Assembly (NCBI GenBank): GCA_910588325.1
Contig: CAJUPP010000051.1
Span: forward strand, 1-27,379
Direction: 5' to 3'
Source of the DNA: an uncultured Hungatella sp.
GTDB taxonomy: Bacteria; Bacillota; Clostridia; Lachnospirales; Lachnospiraceae
DNA length: 27,379 nucleotides
Positions 14,611-22,955 of this stretch are shown one piece after another (position 1 is the first letter of the stretch; every line of letters starts with the position of its first letter). A program made the translations under genes and the position numbers. The notes under the pieces are model-generated. The model was given only the letters and a program-made list of their open reading frames with translations. It did no database searches and was not told where the DNA came from.

Positions 14611-15948
14611 ATGGGCAAATACAGGAAAGAAGACATTTTCCGGATTGTGGAAGAGGAAGATGTGGAGTTTATCAGGCTTCAGTTTGCAGACATGTTCGGA
14701 ATGATAAAGAATGTGGCAATCACGTCAGGCCAGCTTGCCAAGGCTTTGGATAACCGCTGTATGTTTGACGGTTCTGCCATCGAAGGGTTTGTGAGGGTGG
14801 AAGAATCCGATATGTATCTGTATCCGGATCTGGATACCTTTGAGATATACCCCTGGAGGCCTCAGCAGGGCAAAGTAGCCCGTTTAATCTGCGATGTGTA
14901 CTGTCCCGACGGCAGCCCTTTTGAAGGGGATCCCCGCTATGTTTTAAAGAGAGTGCTAAAGGTAGCAGAAGATATGGGCTATTATTTTAATGTAGGGCCG
15001 GAGTGCGAGTTTTTCCTGTTCCATACGGATGAGGAGGGAAGACCTACGACCAACACTCATGAAACAGCCGGATATTTTGATGTGGGACCCATTGATTTGG
15101 CGGAAAATGTACGGCGGGATATTGTGCTGAATCTGGAAGGGATGGGCTTTGAGATTGAGTCCTCCCACCATGAGATTGCACCGGCACAGCATGAGGTGGA
15201 TTTTCAGTATGAGAAGGGATTAAAGGCGGCAGATAATATCCTTACCTTTAAGATGGCGGTGAAGACCATTGCCAAGCGTCACGGCCTTCATGCTACTTTT
15301 ATGCCCAAACCCAAGGCGGGAGTCAATGGTTCCGGCATGCATATCAACATGTCTTTGGAGGATGCAAAAGGCAGAAACCTGTTTGAGGATCCTTCGGACC
15401 AACTGGGATTAAGTAAGCTGGCCTACCAGTTTATGGCAGGAATTCTTGCTCATATAAAGTCTATGACTATATTGACCAATCCCTTAGTAAACTCTTATAA
15501 GAGGCTGATTCCGGGATACGACGCCCCGGTCTACATTGCCTGGTCCCTGGCTGCCAACAGAGGGCAGCTGCTTCGGATTCCTTCTACCAGAGGTTCCAGT
15601 ACCAGAATCGAGCTTCGCAGTCCGGATTCGGCCATGAATCCGTATCTGGCTCTGGCCGCCTGTCTGGCCGCCGGCCTGGACGGAATCAAAAAACAGATGG
15701 AACCTCCCAAAGCCATCCGTCAGAATGTATTTACCATGTCGGAGGAGGAACTGAAAAAGGAGGGAATCTGCCATTTGCCGGAAACTCTGGGAGAGGCTAT
15801 TGAAGAATTTGAGAAAGATGATTTCCTGAAAGCGGTACTGGGAAGACATGTTTATACGAAATACCTTGAGGCAAAGAAAGAAGAGTGGAATGAATTTCGC
15901 TACCAGGTAACTGACTGGGAGCTGGGGGAATATCTGTATAAGTTCTAA
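14611..15948 (+). CDS. glnA: Glutamine synthetase type I (short, alpha-like form)
   Basis: 445 residues. It makes glutamine from glutamate, ammonia and ATP as a cytoplasmic dodecamer, the main ammonia-assimilation step. Visible motifs: MFDGSAIEGF (latch and beta-grasp, ~51-60), metal-binding GPECEFFLF, ATP-site KAGVNGSGMHINMS, glutamate-binding NPYLALAACLAAGLDGI, and RSPDSAMNPYL. The length matches the short GSI form without the insertion and adenylylation-tyrosine region of proteobacterial enzymes, so control is by feedback or gene expression rather than adenylylation. AGGAGG is 11-16 bases before the ATG. It has its own promoter and a structured leader, and an ANTAR-domain gene follows after 55 bases, probably in the same transcript. 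Confidence 0.96.
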   Translation: MGKYRKEDIFRIVEEEDVEFIRLQFADMFGMIKNVAITSGQLAKALDNRCMFDGSAIEGFVRVEESDMYLYPDLDTFEIYPWRPQQGKVARLICDVYCPDGSPFEGDPRYVLKRVLKVAEDMGYYFNVGPECEFFLFHTDEEGRPTTNTHETAGYFDVGPIDLAENVRRDIVLNLEGMGFEIESSHHEIAPAQHEVDFQYEKGLKAADNILTFKMAVKTIAKRHGLHATFMPKPKAGVNGSGMHINMSLEDAKGRNLFEDPSDQLGLSKLAYQFMAGILAHIKSMTILTNPLVNSYKRLIPGYDAPVYIAWSLAANRGQLLRIPSTRGSSTRIELRSPDSAMNPYLALAACLAAGLDGIKKQMEPPKAIRQNVFTMSEEELKKEGICHLPETLGEAIEEFEKDDFLKAVLGRHVYTKYLEAKKEEWNEFRYQVTDWELGEYLYKF

Positions 15949-16003
15949 TGTATAAGAGAGATTCCCGGAAATCTTGCAGACAGTAGACCTGGAGGTGAGA
16001 TAT

Positions 16004-16552
16004 GTGACGAATATTGTTGTGGCATTTTCCAAATGGGAAGATGCGAAAAGTATCAAAAATATACTTGTGAAAAACGGATTTCAGGTAATTGCTGTCTGCA
16101 CTTCGGGCGCACAGGCTCTCAACAGCCTGGAAGGTTTAAACGGAGGAATCGTGGTCAGTGGATATCGATTTGAGGATATGCTGTTCCAGGAATTGTATGA
16201 ATATATGCCGGATGATTTTCAGATGCTTCTGGTGGCATCGGCCAGCCGGATGGGGGATGGACCGGTGCAGGATGTGGTATATCTTCCCATGCCTTTAAAG
16301 GTTCATGATTTAATTACGACTCTGGAGATGATGTGTGAGAGCCAGAGAAAGAGAAGGAAGGAGAAGAAGAAGGCGCCTGCAGAACGAAGCGGGGAAGAAA
16401 GGCAGCTGATTTCTCAGGCCAAGGCGCTTCTGATGGAGCGAAACCACATGACAGAGAGCGAGGCCCACCGCTACATACAAAAGTGCAGTATGGACAGCGG
16501 AACCAATATGGTAGAGACTGCACAGATGGTAATCAGCCTGAATCAGATATAA
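16004..16552 (+). CDS. ANTAR-domain antiterminator with degenerate receiver (GlnR/NitR-like)
   Basis: 182 residues from a GTG at 16004, chosen because GGAGGTGA lies ~6 bases before it; the nearby ATG at 16002 leads straight to a stop. Residues 1-110 follow a receiver fold but lack its chemistry: the N-terminal acidic pair is absent (VVAFSKWED), the phosphoacceptor position is S52-G53 in IVVSGYRFEDM, and the conserved lysine is missing (YLPMPL). Residues 111-130 are a highly basic linker; 131-180 are an ANTAR RNA-binding domain (ISQAKALLMERNHMTESEAH, RYIQKCSMDSGTNMVETAQ). ANTAR proteins bind nascent RNA and prevent termination. Similar genes follow glnA in clostridia (GlnR/NitR), where control of glnA and glutamate synthase genes has been reported. 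The likely target is the glnA leader; the signal is unknown. Confidence 0.87.
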   Translation: MTNIVVAFSKWEDAKSIKNILVKNGFQVIAVCTSGAQALNSLEGLNGGIVVSGYRFEDMLFQELYEYMPDDFQMLLVASASRMGDGPVQDVVYLPMPLKVHDLITTLEMMCESQRKRRKEKKKAPAERSGEERQLISQAKALLMERNHMTESEAHRYIQKCSMDSGTNMVETAQMVISLNQI

Positions 16553-16631
16553 CCTGAAAGAAAGGCAGAGGCGAAGCATTTTTACTTTAAAAGTCCGCTG
16601 CCGGGCGCATGAAGGCTTAGGAGGGAAAAGC

Positions 16632-17432
16632 ATGAAGTTCACGAAAATGCAGGGGGTAGGAAATGACTATATATATGTCAATTGTTTTATGGAAAAGGTA
16701 GAAAATCCGTCGGAGACAGCCATAAAATTAAGCAGGCGGCATTTTAGCGTTGGTGCAGACGGTCTGATTCTCATAGGCCCTTCTGATAAGGCAGACTATC
16801 GGATGCGCATTTTCAATGCAGATGGTTCCGAGGGGGAGATGTGCGGCAATGCTGTCCGCTGCGTAGGCAAATATGTATATGAACATGGAATCTTTCACGG
16901 CGAGACACTGACCGTAGAGACCTTAGGCGGCGTGAAGAATCTGGAACTTACAATCGAAAACGGGAAAGTATCTTCCGTAACCGTAGATATGGGAGAACCC
17001 CAGTTGACTTCTGAGCTTCCGGAGCATATTGTGGTAGATAAACAGGATTATGAGTTTGTAGGGATTTCTGTGGGGAATCCTCATGCAGTGTATTTTTTTG
17101 AGGATATTGACTCTCTGGATTTGGAGAAAATAGGGCCGTCTTTTGAGAATCACAGCCGGTTTCCAAACAGGGTCAATACGGAGTTTGTTCAGGTGGTGGA
17201 TGAAAATCATATCCGCATGAGAGTGTGGGAGAGGGGAAGCGGAGAAACCTTAGGCTGCGGAACCGGAGCTACGGCCAGTGTTATGGCGTGTATTTTGATG
17301 GGATATACAGGAAGTACGGTGGAAGTGGCACTGACAGGAGGAAATCTTACTATCCGCTGGGACAGCACGACGAGGAAGGCCTATATGACAGGAGAGGCTG
17401 TAGAAGTTTTTCAGGGAGAGATTGAGCTTTAG
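16632..17432 (+). CDS. dapF: Diaminopimelate epimerase
   Basis: 266 residues, family-typical. It converts LL- to meso-diaminopimelate for lysine and peptidoglycan, without a cofactor, in the cytoplasm. The catalytic cysteine pair is present: C71 in GEMCGNAVRC and C209 in SGETLGCGTGATAS. The N-terminal KMQGVGNDYIYVN and substrate-binding FNADGSEGE are intact. AGGAGGG precedes the ATG by 8 bases. dapL follows after 78 bases, so the two genes encode consecutive pathway steps, probably as one operon. No clear promoter was seen in the 80 bases upstream, so readthrough from glnA-ANTAR is possible. Confidence 0.97.
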   Translation: MKFTKMQGVGNDYIYVNCFMEKVENPSETAIKLSRRHFSVGADGLILIGPSDKADYRMRIFNADGSEGEMCGNAVRCVGKYVYEHGIFHGETLTVETLGGVKNLELTIENGKVSSVTVDMGEPQLTSELPEHIVVDKQDYEFVGISVGNPHAVYFFEDIDSLDLEKIGPSFENHSRFPNRVNTEFVQVVDENHIRMRVWERGSGETLGCGTGATASVMACILMGYTGSTVEVALTGGNLTIRWDSTTRKAYMTGEAVEVFQGEIEL

Positions 17433-17510
17433 CCGTGGAAGGTCCGCTTTCTGGGCTGCGTTATCTCTGGTGAGAAATAAAAAAACATATAAAAACAGGA
17501 GAAAAGAGAG

Positions 17511-18728
17511 ATGTTCCAAGTGAATGAAAATTATTTAAAGTTACCAGGAAGTTATTTGTTTTCGACCATAGGAAAAAAGGTGAAGGCCTATTCGGAAGCG
17601 AATCCGGATAAGATCATTATCCGTCTGGGGATCGGCGATGTGACTCAGCCGTTGGCACCGGCCATCATTCAGGCTATGCATGATGCGGTGGATGAGATGG
17701 CAAGTAAGGAGACGTTTCATGGATATGCTCCGGATTTGGGATACGAATTTTTGAGAACAACCATTGCAAAACAGGATTATCAGGACAGGGGATGCAAGAT
17801 TGAAGCGGATGAGATTTTCATTTCGGACGGAGCAAAGAGCGACTGCGGCAATATGCAGGAAGTGTTTGCCGCCGACAGCCGTATCGCGGTCTGCGACCCG
17901 GTTTATCCGGTTTACGTGGATTCTAATGTGATGGCAGGAAGAACCGGAGAGTATGATGAGGCAACCGGAACATGGAGTAATGTGATCTACATGCCCTGTA
18001 CTGCAGAGAATGGTTTTGTACCGGAACTTCCAAAGGAGACTCCGGATTTGATATATCTGTGCGTTCCCAACAATCCTACGGGAACCACGCTTACCAGAGA
18101 TCAGTTAAAGGTATGGGTGGACTATGCCAACAAGGTGGGAGCCGTGATTCTATATGATGCCGCTTATGAGGCCTATATTGCGCAAGACGATGTTCCTCAC
18201 AGTATTTTCGAGATTGAAGGTGCCAGAACCTGTGCCATTGAGTTCCGCTCGTTCTCCAAGAATGCTGGTTTTACAGGTGTCCGTCTGGGATTTGCAGTTG
18301 TTCCCAAGGATTTAAAATGCGGGGACGTGATGGTGCATAGTCTGTGGGCCAGAAGACATGGAACCAAGTTTAACGGCGCTCCTTATATCATCCAGAAGGC
18401 AGCTATGGCCGTTTACTCCGAAGAGGGAAAGGCCCAGATTAAAGGTCAGGTGGCTTACTATATGAGAAATGCCAAAGCTATTTACGATGGTCTGAAAGAA
18501 GCAGGATACGAGGTTTATGGAGGGGTCAACGCGCCCTATATCTGGCTGAAGGTGCCGGAAGGCAAGACTTCCTGGGATTTCTTTGATTATCTTCTGGAGA
18601 AGGCAGGCGTGGTGGGAACGCCGGGAAGCGGCTTCGGGCCAAGCGGAGAAGGGTATTTCCGTCTGACAGCATTTGGAACTTATGAAAATACGGTGGCAGC
18701 TCTTGAGAGAATCAAGAAGCTGGTATAA
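17511..18728 (+). CDS. dapL: LL-diaminopimelate aminotransferase
   Basis: 405 residues. A PLP enzyme of fold type I that converts tetrahydrodipicolinate directly to LL-diaminopimelate with glutamate as amino donor, bypassing the succinylase and acetylase routes. N-terminal signature KLPGSYLFSTIGKK; IRLGIGDVTQPL; SDGAKSDCGN near 105-114; PNNPTGT around 187-192; D216/Y219 in YDAAYEAYI; Schiff-base lysine K250 in RSFSKNAGFTGVRLGF; C-terminal FRLTAFG. These match the DapL family, as found in Clostridia, rather than general aspartate aminotransferases. AGGAG is upstream of the ATG. The neighbouring dapF supplies the next step. The MATE gene begins about 44 bases later and may be co-transcribed. 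Confidence 0.95.
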   Translation: MFQVNENYLKLPGSYLFSTIGKKVKAYSEANPDKIIIRLGIGDVTQPLAPAIIQAMHDAVDEMASKETFHGYAPDLGYEFLRTTIAKQDYQDRGCKIEADEIFISDGAKSDCGNMQEVFAADSRIAVCDPVYPVYVDSNVMAGRTGEYDEATGTWSNVIYMPCTAENGFVPELPKETPDLIYLCVPNNPTGTTLTRDQLKVWVDYANKVGAVILYDAAYEAYIAQDDVPHSIFEIEGARTCAIEFRSFSKNAGFTGVRLGFAVVPKDLKCGDVMVHSLWARRHGTKFNGAPYIIQKAAMAVYSEEGKAQIKGQVAYYMRNAKAIYDGLKEAGYEVYGGVNAPYIWLKVPEGKTSWDFFDYLLEKAGVVGTPGSGFGPSGEGYFRLTAFGTYENTVAALERIKKLV

Positions 18729-18772
18729 AATAAAATTTTCAGGGATGAAGGAAAAGGACAAAGGTGTCAATT

Positions 18773-20158
18773 ATGGAGAGCCAGAAGCGTGCAGCAAACA
18801 AATATGAAATTGACATGTGCAATGGGCCGATTTTGTCGAAGCTTGTTATTTTCGCATTTCCACTTATGCTGTCGGGGATTTTGCAGCTTTTGTTTAATGC
18901 GGCGGATATTATTGTGGTGGGCCGGTTTGCCGGCAGCGAATCTTTGGCAGCAGTAGGTTCCACATCATCACTGATTAATCTGTTAACCAATGTGTTTATC
19001 GGACTTTCCGTAGGCGCCAATGTGCTGGTGGCCCGTTATTATGGTTCCCAGAGCAGAAAGGATTTGGAGGAGACGGTACATACATCTATCCTGTTGGCAG
19101 TGATCGGCGGGGTTATTCTGATTGCGGTGGGACTGTCTCTGGCGGCGCCTCTTCTGGAGATGATGGGGACGCCGGAGGATGTACTGCCTTTGTCAGTACT
19201 GTATATTAAAATTTTCTTTCTGGGAATGCCGGCAAACTTGCTTTATAATTTCGGCAGTGCGGTGCTGAGGGCAGTGGGCGACACCAGAAGGCCTCTGTAT
19301 TTTCTGCTTACCGCCGGTGTTATCAATGTGATTTTAAACCTGATATTTGTCATTAAGTTTTCTATGGGAGTGGCAGGGGTAGCCCTTGCTACTGTGATTT
19401 CTCAGTGTATTTCGGCATGTTTGATTATTCGCTGCCTGGTGATATCAGAGGCAGATTACAGGCTCTGTATCCGAAAGCTGCGTCTGGTGCCAAATAAGGT
19501 CAGGTCCATTGTAAGGATTGGCCTTCCGGCAGGTCTTCAGGGTGCTATTTTTTCTATTTCCAATGTACTGATTCAGTCTTCCGTGAATTCGTTCGGTTCC
19601 GTGGCTATGGCGGGAAATACAGCTGCGTCTAACATCGAAGGTTTTGTCTATACGGCAATGAATGCAATCTATCAGACGGCATTGAGTTTTGGAAGCCAGA
19701 ATTTTGGGGCAAAGAAATATAAACGAATGGCAAAGATTCAGCTGTACTGTCTGGGGTTAGTGACAATCATAGGACTTGTTCTGGGAAATGGAGCCGTATT
19801 TTTTGGAAGGCAGCTTCTGGGAATTTATTCTTCTGAACAGACAGTCATTCAGTATGGACTGAACCGAATGCGGATCATTGCCACCACATACTGCGTCTGT
19901 GGTATGATGGATGTGATGGTAGGCGGCCTGCGGGGGATGGGATGCTCGGTGATTCCCATGATAGTGTCTCTGACCGGGGCGTGTGCTTTACGAGTTGTCT
20001 GGATTTATACGGTATTTGCCATGTATCGGACGCTTCCGGTGCTGTATATCTCATATCCGGTATCCTGGGCTATCACATTTCTGGCCCATGTAGTTACGTA
20101 TATTATTGTGAGAAGGAAGATGGGTTACTGTTCACTCTATGACGAATCACTCCGCTGA
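18773..20158 (+). CDS. MATE-family efflux transporter (first)
   Basis: 461 residues from ATG 18773, with AAAGGTG 6 bases upstream; a GTG at 18764 would add three residues. About 12 hydrophobic segments in two halves. The first half starts FAFPLMLSGILQLLFNAADIIVVGRFAGSE and includes NFGSAVLRAVGDTRRP; the second starts IGLPAGLQGAIFSISNVLIQSSVN. These are the usual MATE signatures (PGD-like AVGDTRRP, and F.....Q..FGAKKYKR). It is a membrane antiporter driven by Na+ or H+; substrates are unknown and could include drugs or metabolites. It follows dapL closely, but I see no functional link. A perfect 10-bp hairpin (20140-20165) overlaps the stop codon. Confidence 0.92.
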   Translation: MESQKRAANKYEIDMCNGPILSKLVIFAFPLMLSGILQLLFNAADIIVVGRFAGSESLAAVGSTSSLINLLTNVFIGLSVGANVLVARYYGSQSRKDLEETVHTSILLAVIGGVILIAVGLSLAAPLLEMMGTPEDVLPLSVLYIKIFFLGMPANLLYNFGSAVLRAVGDTRRPLYFLLTAGVINVILNLIFVIKFSMGVAGVALATVISQCISACLIIRCLVISEADYRLCIRKLRLVPNKVRSIVRIGLPAGLQGAIFSISNVLIQSSVNSFGSVAMAGNTAASNIEGFVYTAMNAIYQTALSFGSQNFGAKKYKRMAKIQLYCLGLVTIIGLVLGNGAVFFGRQLLGIYSSEQTVIQYGLNRMRIIATTYCVCGMMDVMVGGLRGMGCSVIPMIVSLTGACALRVVWIYTVFAMYRTLPVLYISYPVSWAITFLAHVVTYIIVRRKMGYCSLYDESLR

Positions 20159-20265
20159 TTCGTCATGAGTCAATGCAGTTATGGGGCCAAAGCATATGCC
20201 CCATCGCCGCAGGCGATTTCAAATGGATATATGCTGTTACGTTCGCAGGACCTGTGAACGGTAAC
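20140..20265 (+). repeat. Multi-hairpin intergenic element
   Basis: Four foldable units in 126 bases. TGACGAATCA/TGATTCGTCA (20140-20165, spanning the MATE stop); ATGGGGC/GCCCCAT (20181-20204); ATCGCC-GCA-GGCGAT (20203-20217); and GTTACGTTCGCAG pairing with CTGTGAACGGTAAC (20236-20265, one wobble and one bulge). AGCATAT (20191) can also pair with ATATGCT (20229-20235), giving alternative folds. No T-run follows, so this is not a classical terminator. It looks like a dispersed structured element or a small RNA, but only one copy is in the window. Confidence 0.55.
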
Positions 20266-20292
20266 GAAGATGGGATATCGGTGAATCCGGAC

Positions 20293-20321
20293 TTTACACG
20301 ATTTTTGCTGTTTGGTATAAT
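20293..20321 (+). promoter_or_regulatory. Promoter of the 58-aa small gene and probably udp
   Basis: TTTACA (20293-20298), 17-base spacer, TATAAT (20316-20321) preceded by TGG (extended -10). It is 45 bases ahead of the small ORF. Confidence 0.8.
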
Positions 20322-20366
20322 CAGGGTATCATAAAGACGGTCTTTTACAGGAAAGAAGGTGGATAT

Positions 20367-20543
20367 ATGCCGAACAATGAAAAAGAACTTAATTGTAATC
20401 TGTTTGACCAGCTGACGATTTTGGAAGACATTGAGAGAGTGGCAAAAAGGACGAATGCTACAGAGGTTTTGGCAGAAATAGAGATTAAAAAGAAACAGAT
20501 TGAACGAAAACTTTATCAAAAGCCACCTTTAACAGAAAGTTAA
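20367..20543 (+). CDS. Small helical protein, 58 aa, unknown function
   Basis: Starts ATG at 20367 with AGAAGGTGG about 5 bases upstream and a near-consensus promoter 45 bases earlier, so expression is well supported. The sequence begins MPNNEKELNCNLFDQLTILE; it is highly charged, without a signal or membrane segment. Most of it (residues ~12-50) should be alpha-helical: DIERVAKRTNATEVLAEIEI, then KKKQIERKLYQK, ending PPLTES. It might be a helical hairpin or a DNA- or protein-binding adaptor. I do not recognise the family. It lies 63 bases before udp on the same strand and may be co-transcribed; an isolated TATAAT at 20573-20578 could give udp its own start. Confidence 0.72.
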   Translation: MPNNEKELNCNLFDQLTILEDIERVAKRTNATEVLAEIEIKKKQIERKLYQKPPLTES

Positions 20544-20606
20544 GTGATGACACGAAAGAGCGGTAAGAAAACTATAATCACAGGCAACTGAAGGAGTAAG
20601 GGAGAT

Positions 20607-21389
20607 ATGGCAGTACAAAGTTATGTGGAGGAAGAGGGATTACAGTATCATCTTCAGATTAAAAAGGGCCAGGTAGGACGCTATGTGATTCTTCCCGGGG
20701 ATCCGAAGCGGTGTGCCAAGATTGCAGAACATTTTGAAGATGCGAAACTGGTGGCGGACAGCAGAGAATTTGTAACCTACACAGGTTATCTGGAGGGAGA
20801 GAAGGTCAGCGTGACTTCTACGGGAATCGGAGGTCCGTCTGCGTCTATCGCCATGGAGGAACTGGTACGGTGCGGGGCAGATACCTTTATCCGTGTGGGA
20901 ACCTGCGGCGGTATTGATGTAGAGGTAAAAGGCGGAGATATCGTGATTGCCACCGGAGCGATTCGGATGGAGGGTACCAGCAGAGAGTATGCTCCCATTG
21001 AGTTTCCGGCAGTGGCGGATCTGGATGTAACCAACGCACTGGTGGCCGCCGGCAGGGAGTTAGGTTACACCTGCCATCCGGGGATTGTCCAGTGTAAGGA
21101 TGCCTTTTACGGTCAGCATGAGCCGGAGAGGATGCCGGTTGGATATGAACTTCTGAATAAGTGGGAGGCCTGGAAACGGCTGGGATGCAAAGCTTCGGAG
21201 ATGGAGTCTGCGGCACTGTTTATTGTTGCCAGTCATTTAAGAGTCAGATGCGGATCTGATTTTCTGGTAGTGGGGAATCAGGAGAGAGACGCGGCCGGAA
21301 TGGAAAATGTGATTGTTCATGATACGGAGGCTGCTATTAAGGTGGCTGTGGAGGCTATCAGGAAATTGATCCGGGCAGATAAGATATAA
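20607..21389 (+). CDS. udp: Uridine phosphorylase
   Basis: 260 residues, the right length for the PNP/UDP family-1 hexameric phosphorylases. It splits uridine with phosphate into uracil and ribose-1-phosphate in the cytoplasm. Phosphate-binding PGDPKRCAKIAEHF near residue 30, the core RVGTCGGID near 94-102, and ribose/base-binding ASEMESAALFIVA near 197-209. The family also contains purine phosphorylases; GTCGGI and the overall N-terminus favour uridine, but nucleoside choice is not certain. GGAG sites lie before the ATG. The product feeds phosphopentomutase (deoB, 7486). It ends at a bidirectional terminator facing the second MATE gene. Confidence 0.9.
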   Translation: MAVQSYVEEEGLQYHLQIKKGQVGRYVILPGDPKRCAKIAEHFEDAKLVADSREFVTYTGYLEGEKVSVTSTGIGGPSASIAMEELVRCGADTFIRVGTCGGIDVEVKGGDIVIATGAIRMEGTSREYAPIEFPAVADLDVTNALVAAGRELGYTCHPGIVQCKDAFYGQHEPERMPVGYELLNKWEAWKRLGCKASEMESAALFIVASHLRVRCGSDFLVVGNQERDAAGMENVIVHDTEAAIKVAVEAIRKLIRADKI

Positions 21390-21409
21390 AATGAATCAAT
21401 GAAAGTTTT

Positions 21410-21459
21410 AAAGAGGGCATCGCTTAAATCTGATTGGATGATTTTGCGATACCCTCTTT
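21410..21459. terminator. Bidirectional terminator between udp and MATE gene
   Basis: AAAGAGGG-c-ATCGC (21410-21423) pairs with GCGAT-a-CCCTCTTT (21446-21459), a 13-bp stem with one mismatch. It lies 20 bases past udp and 11 bases past the convergent MATE stop; the minus-strand side has a TTTAAAACTTT tail. Confidence 0.8.
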
Positions 21460-21470
21460 GATTCTATATA

Positions 21471-22868
21471 CTACCGTCTTAGGCGTATTCCATGGAACCG
21501 TTTCTTTTTTCCCAGCCTGCTGTAAATATGCAGGTAAATCAGGAAGAATATGGAGGTCACCACCCAGGTTAAAGGATAGCTGAACACAATCATTCGGATG
21601 GTTTTGTGGAAAGGAACCACTGTCAGAAGCCACACAACTCTCAAAGCACAGACTCCGATCATAGTCAAAAACATGGGAATCCAGGAATCTCCGATTCCTC
21701 TCAATGCACCGGAATAGATTTCCACTACCACATAGGTAAAGAATGTGGGAACCAGGAAATGAAGAATTTCCAGTCCGATGTCAAGCACTGCCGCGTCGGT
21801 GGTAAAAATTTCGAAAATGTAGAGTCCGAACCGATAGAGAAAAGCGCTCATGCATATCGTGGCCCCCATGGCCATAGCCAGGCAGATACGGATTCCCTTC
21901 TTTACGCGGTCCAGTTTTTCTGCTCCAAAGTTCTGTCCTACGAAGGTAGTGATGGAGATGCCGAAGGCATTGACAATCATCCAGAACATGGCGTCGATTT
22001 TGCCGTAGGCTGTCCATGCGGCAACCGTATCTGTTCCCAGGCTGTTGACACTGGACTGGATAATCACATTGGAAGAAGAGTACATAACCGACTGAAGCCC
22101 GGCAGGGAGTCCGATTCGGATAATTCTCTTAAGCATCCTCTGATCCAGCTTTATCTGGGAGAAGGACACACGGTGCATGTCCTTAGTATGGGTTAAAACC
22201 AGAAGAACCAGAACGGTGCTGACAGCCTGGGAGAGAATGGTAGCCAGGGCCACACCGGCCACTCCCATTTTAAGGCCTACCACAAAGCATAAATCCAGGA
22301 CGATATTGGTCATACAGCTGGCAATGAGGAAATACAAAGGACGCTTGGAATCTCCTACGGCCCTCAGGATTCCGGAACCAATGTTGTAAATCAGATTGAA
22401 GATGGTGCCTATAAAATAAATTCGCATATAGAGAATGGCATGTTCTACCACGTCGGCAGGAGTTCCCATGCCACGCAGGGCGATGGGAGCACCGAAGAAG
22501 CCGATAACAGTGATGGCACCACCGCACAGGATGGAAAAGGCGATGGCGGTATGAACCGCATATCCTACCATTTCCGGCTTTTTTGCCCCGTAGTATTGGG
22601 AAATAATTACCGTCGCACCGGAAGCGAGGCCGACGAAAAAGCCCACCAGCAGATTGATGATAACGCCGGTAGGCCCTCCTACAGCAGCCAGTGCCTCTTT
22701 CCCTACAAATCTTCCTACAACAATGGCATCTACTGTATTGTACAGCTGCTGGAAGAAGGTTCCAAACAGGATAGGGAAGAAGAATAAAAGAAGCTGCTGC
22801 CAGATGACACCCTCGGTAATCTGGTTTTGATTTACATTTTTTTCAGAAACTTTAAGAGCTGCGCCCAT
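21471..22868 (-). CDS. MATE-family efflux transporter (second)
   Basis: 465 residues with about 12 membrane segments. Signatures: FFFPILFGTFFQQLYNTVDAIVVGRFVGKEA at the start of the first half, GSGILRAVGDSKRPLYF, then IGLPAGLQSVMYSSSNVIIQSSVN and FVGQNFGAEK in the second half. It is a paralogue of the exporter at 18773, sharing the family layout but clearly diverged (the loops and C-terminus differ). Substrate unknown; the family uses Na+ or H+ gradients. GAGAGGT precedes the ATG by about 7 bases, and a good promoter lies 50 bases upstream. It is transcribed alone. Confidence 0.93.
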   Translation of the reverse strand: MGAALKVSEKNVNQNQITEGVIWQQLLLFFFPILFGTFFQQLYNTVDAIVVGRFVGKEALAAVGGPTGVIINLLVGFFVGLASGATVIISQYYGAKKPEMVGYAVHTAIAFSILCGGAITVIGFFGAPIALRGMGTPADVVEHAILYMRIYFIGTIFNLIYNIGSGILRAVGDSKRPLYFLIASCMTNIVLDLCFVVGLKMGVAGVALATILSQAVSTVLVLLVLTHTKDMHRVSFSQIKLDQRMLKRIIRIGLPAGLQSVMYSSSNVIIQSSVNSLGTDTVAAWTAYGKIDAMFWMIVNAFGISITTFVGQNFGAEKLDRVKKGIRICLAMAMGATICMSAFLYRFGLYIFEIFTTDAAVLDIGLEILHFLVPTFFTYVVVEIYSGALRGIGDSWIPMFLTMIGVCALRVVWLLTVVPFHKTIRMIVFSYPLTWVVTSIFFLIYLHIYSRLGKKKRFHGIRLRR

Positions 22869-22916
22869 ACATTTGACCTCTCATTGGTAAATTTCACATT
22901 GAAACGTAATTAGACC

Positions 22917-22945
22917 ACTATAGCATAGTCGAAGAGAGAATACAA
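22917..22945 (-). promoter_or_regulatory. Promoter of the second MATE gene
   Basis: Minus strand: TTGTAT (22945-22940), 17-base spacer ending in TGC (extended -10), TATAGT (22922-22917). Confidence 0.65.
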
Positions 22946-22955
22946 CTACCAAAAA

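Noticed and set aside
15484..16056. 190-codon antisense frame at the end of glnA
   Set aside because: A shadow of the glnA coding strand spanning the glnA-ANTAR junction; no supporting signals.
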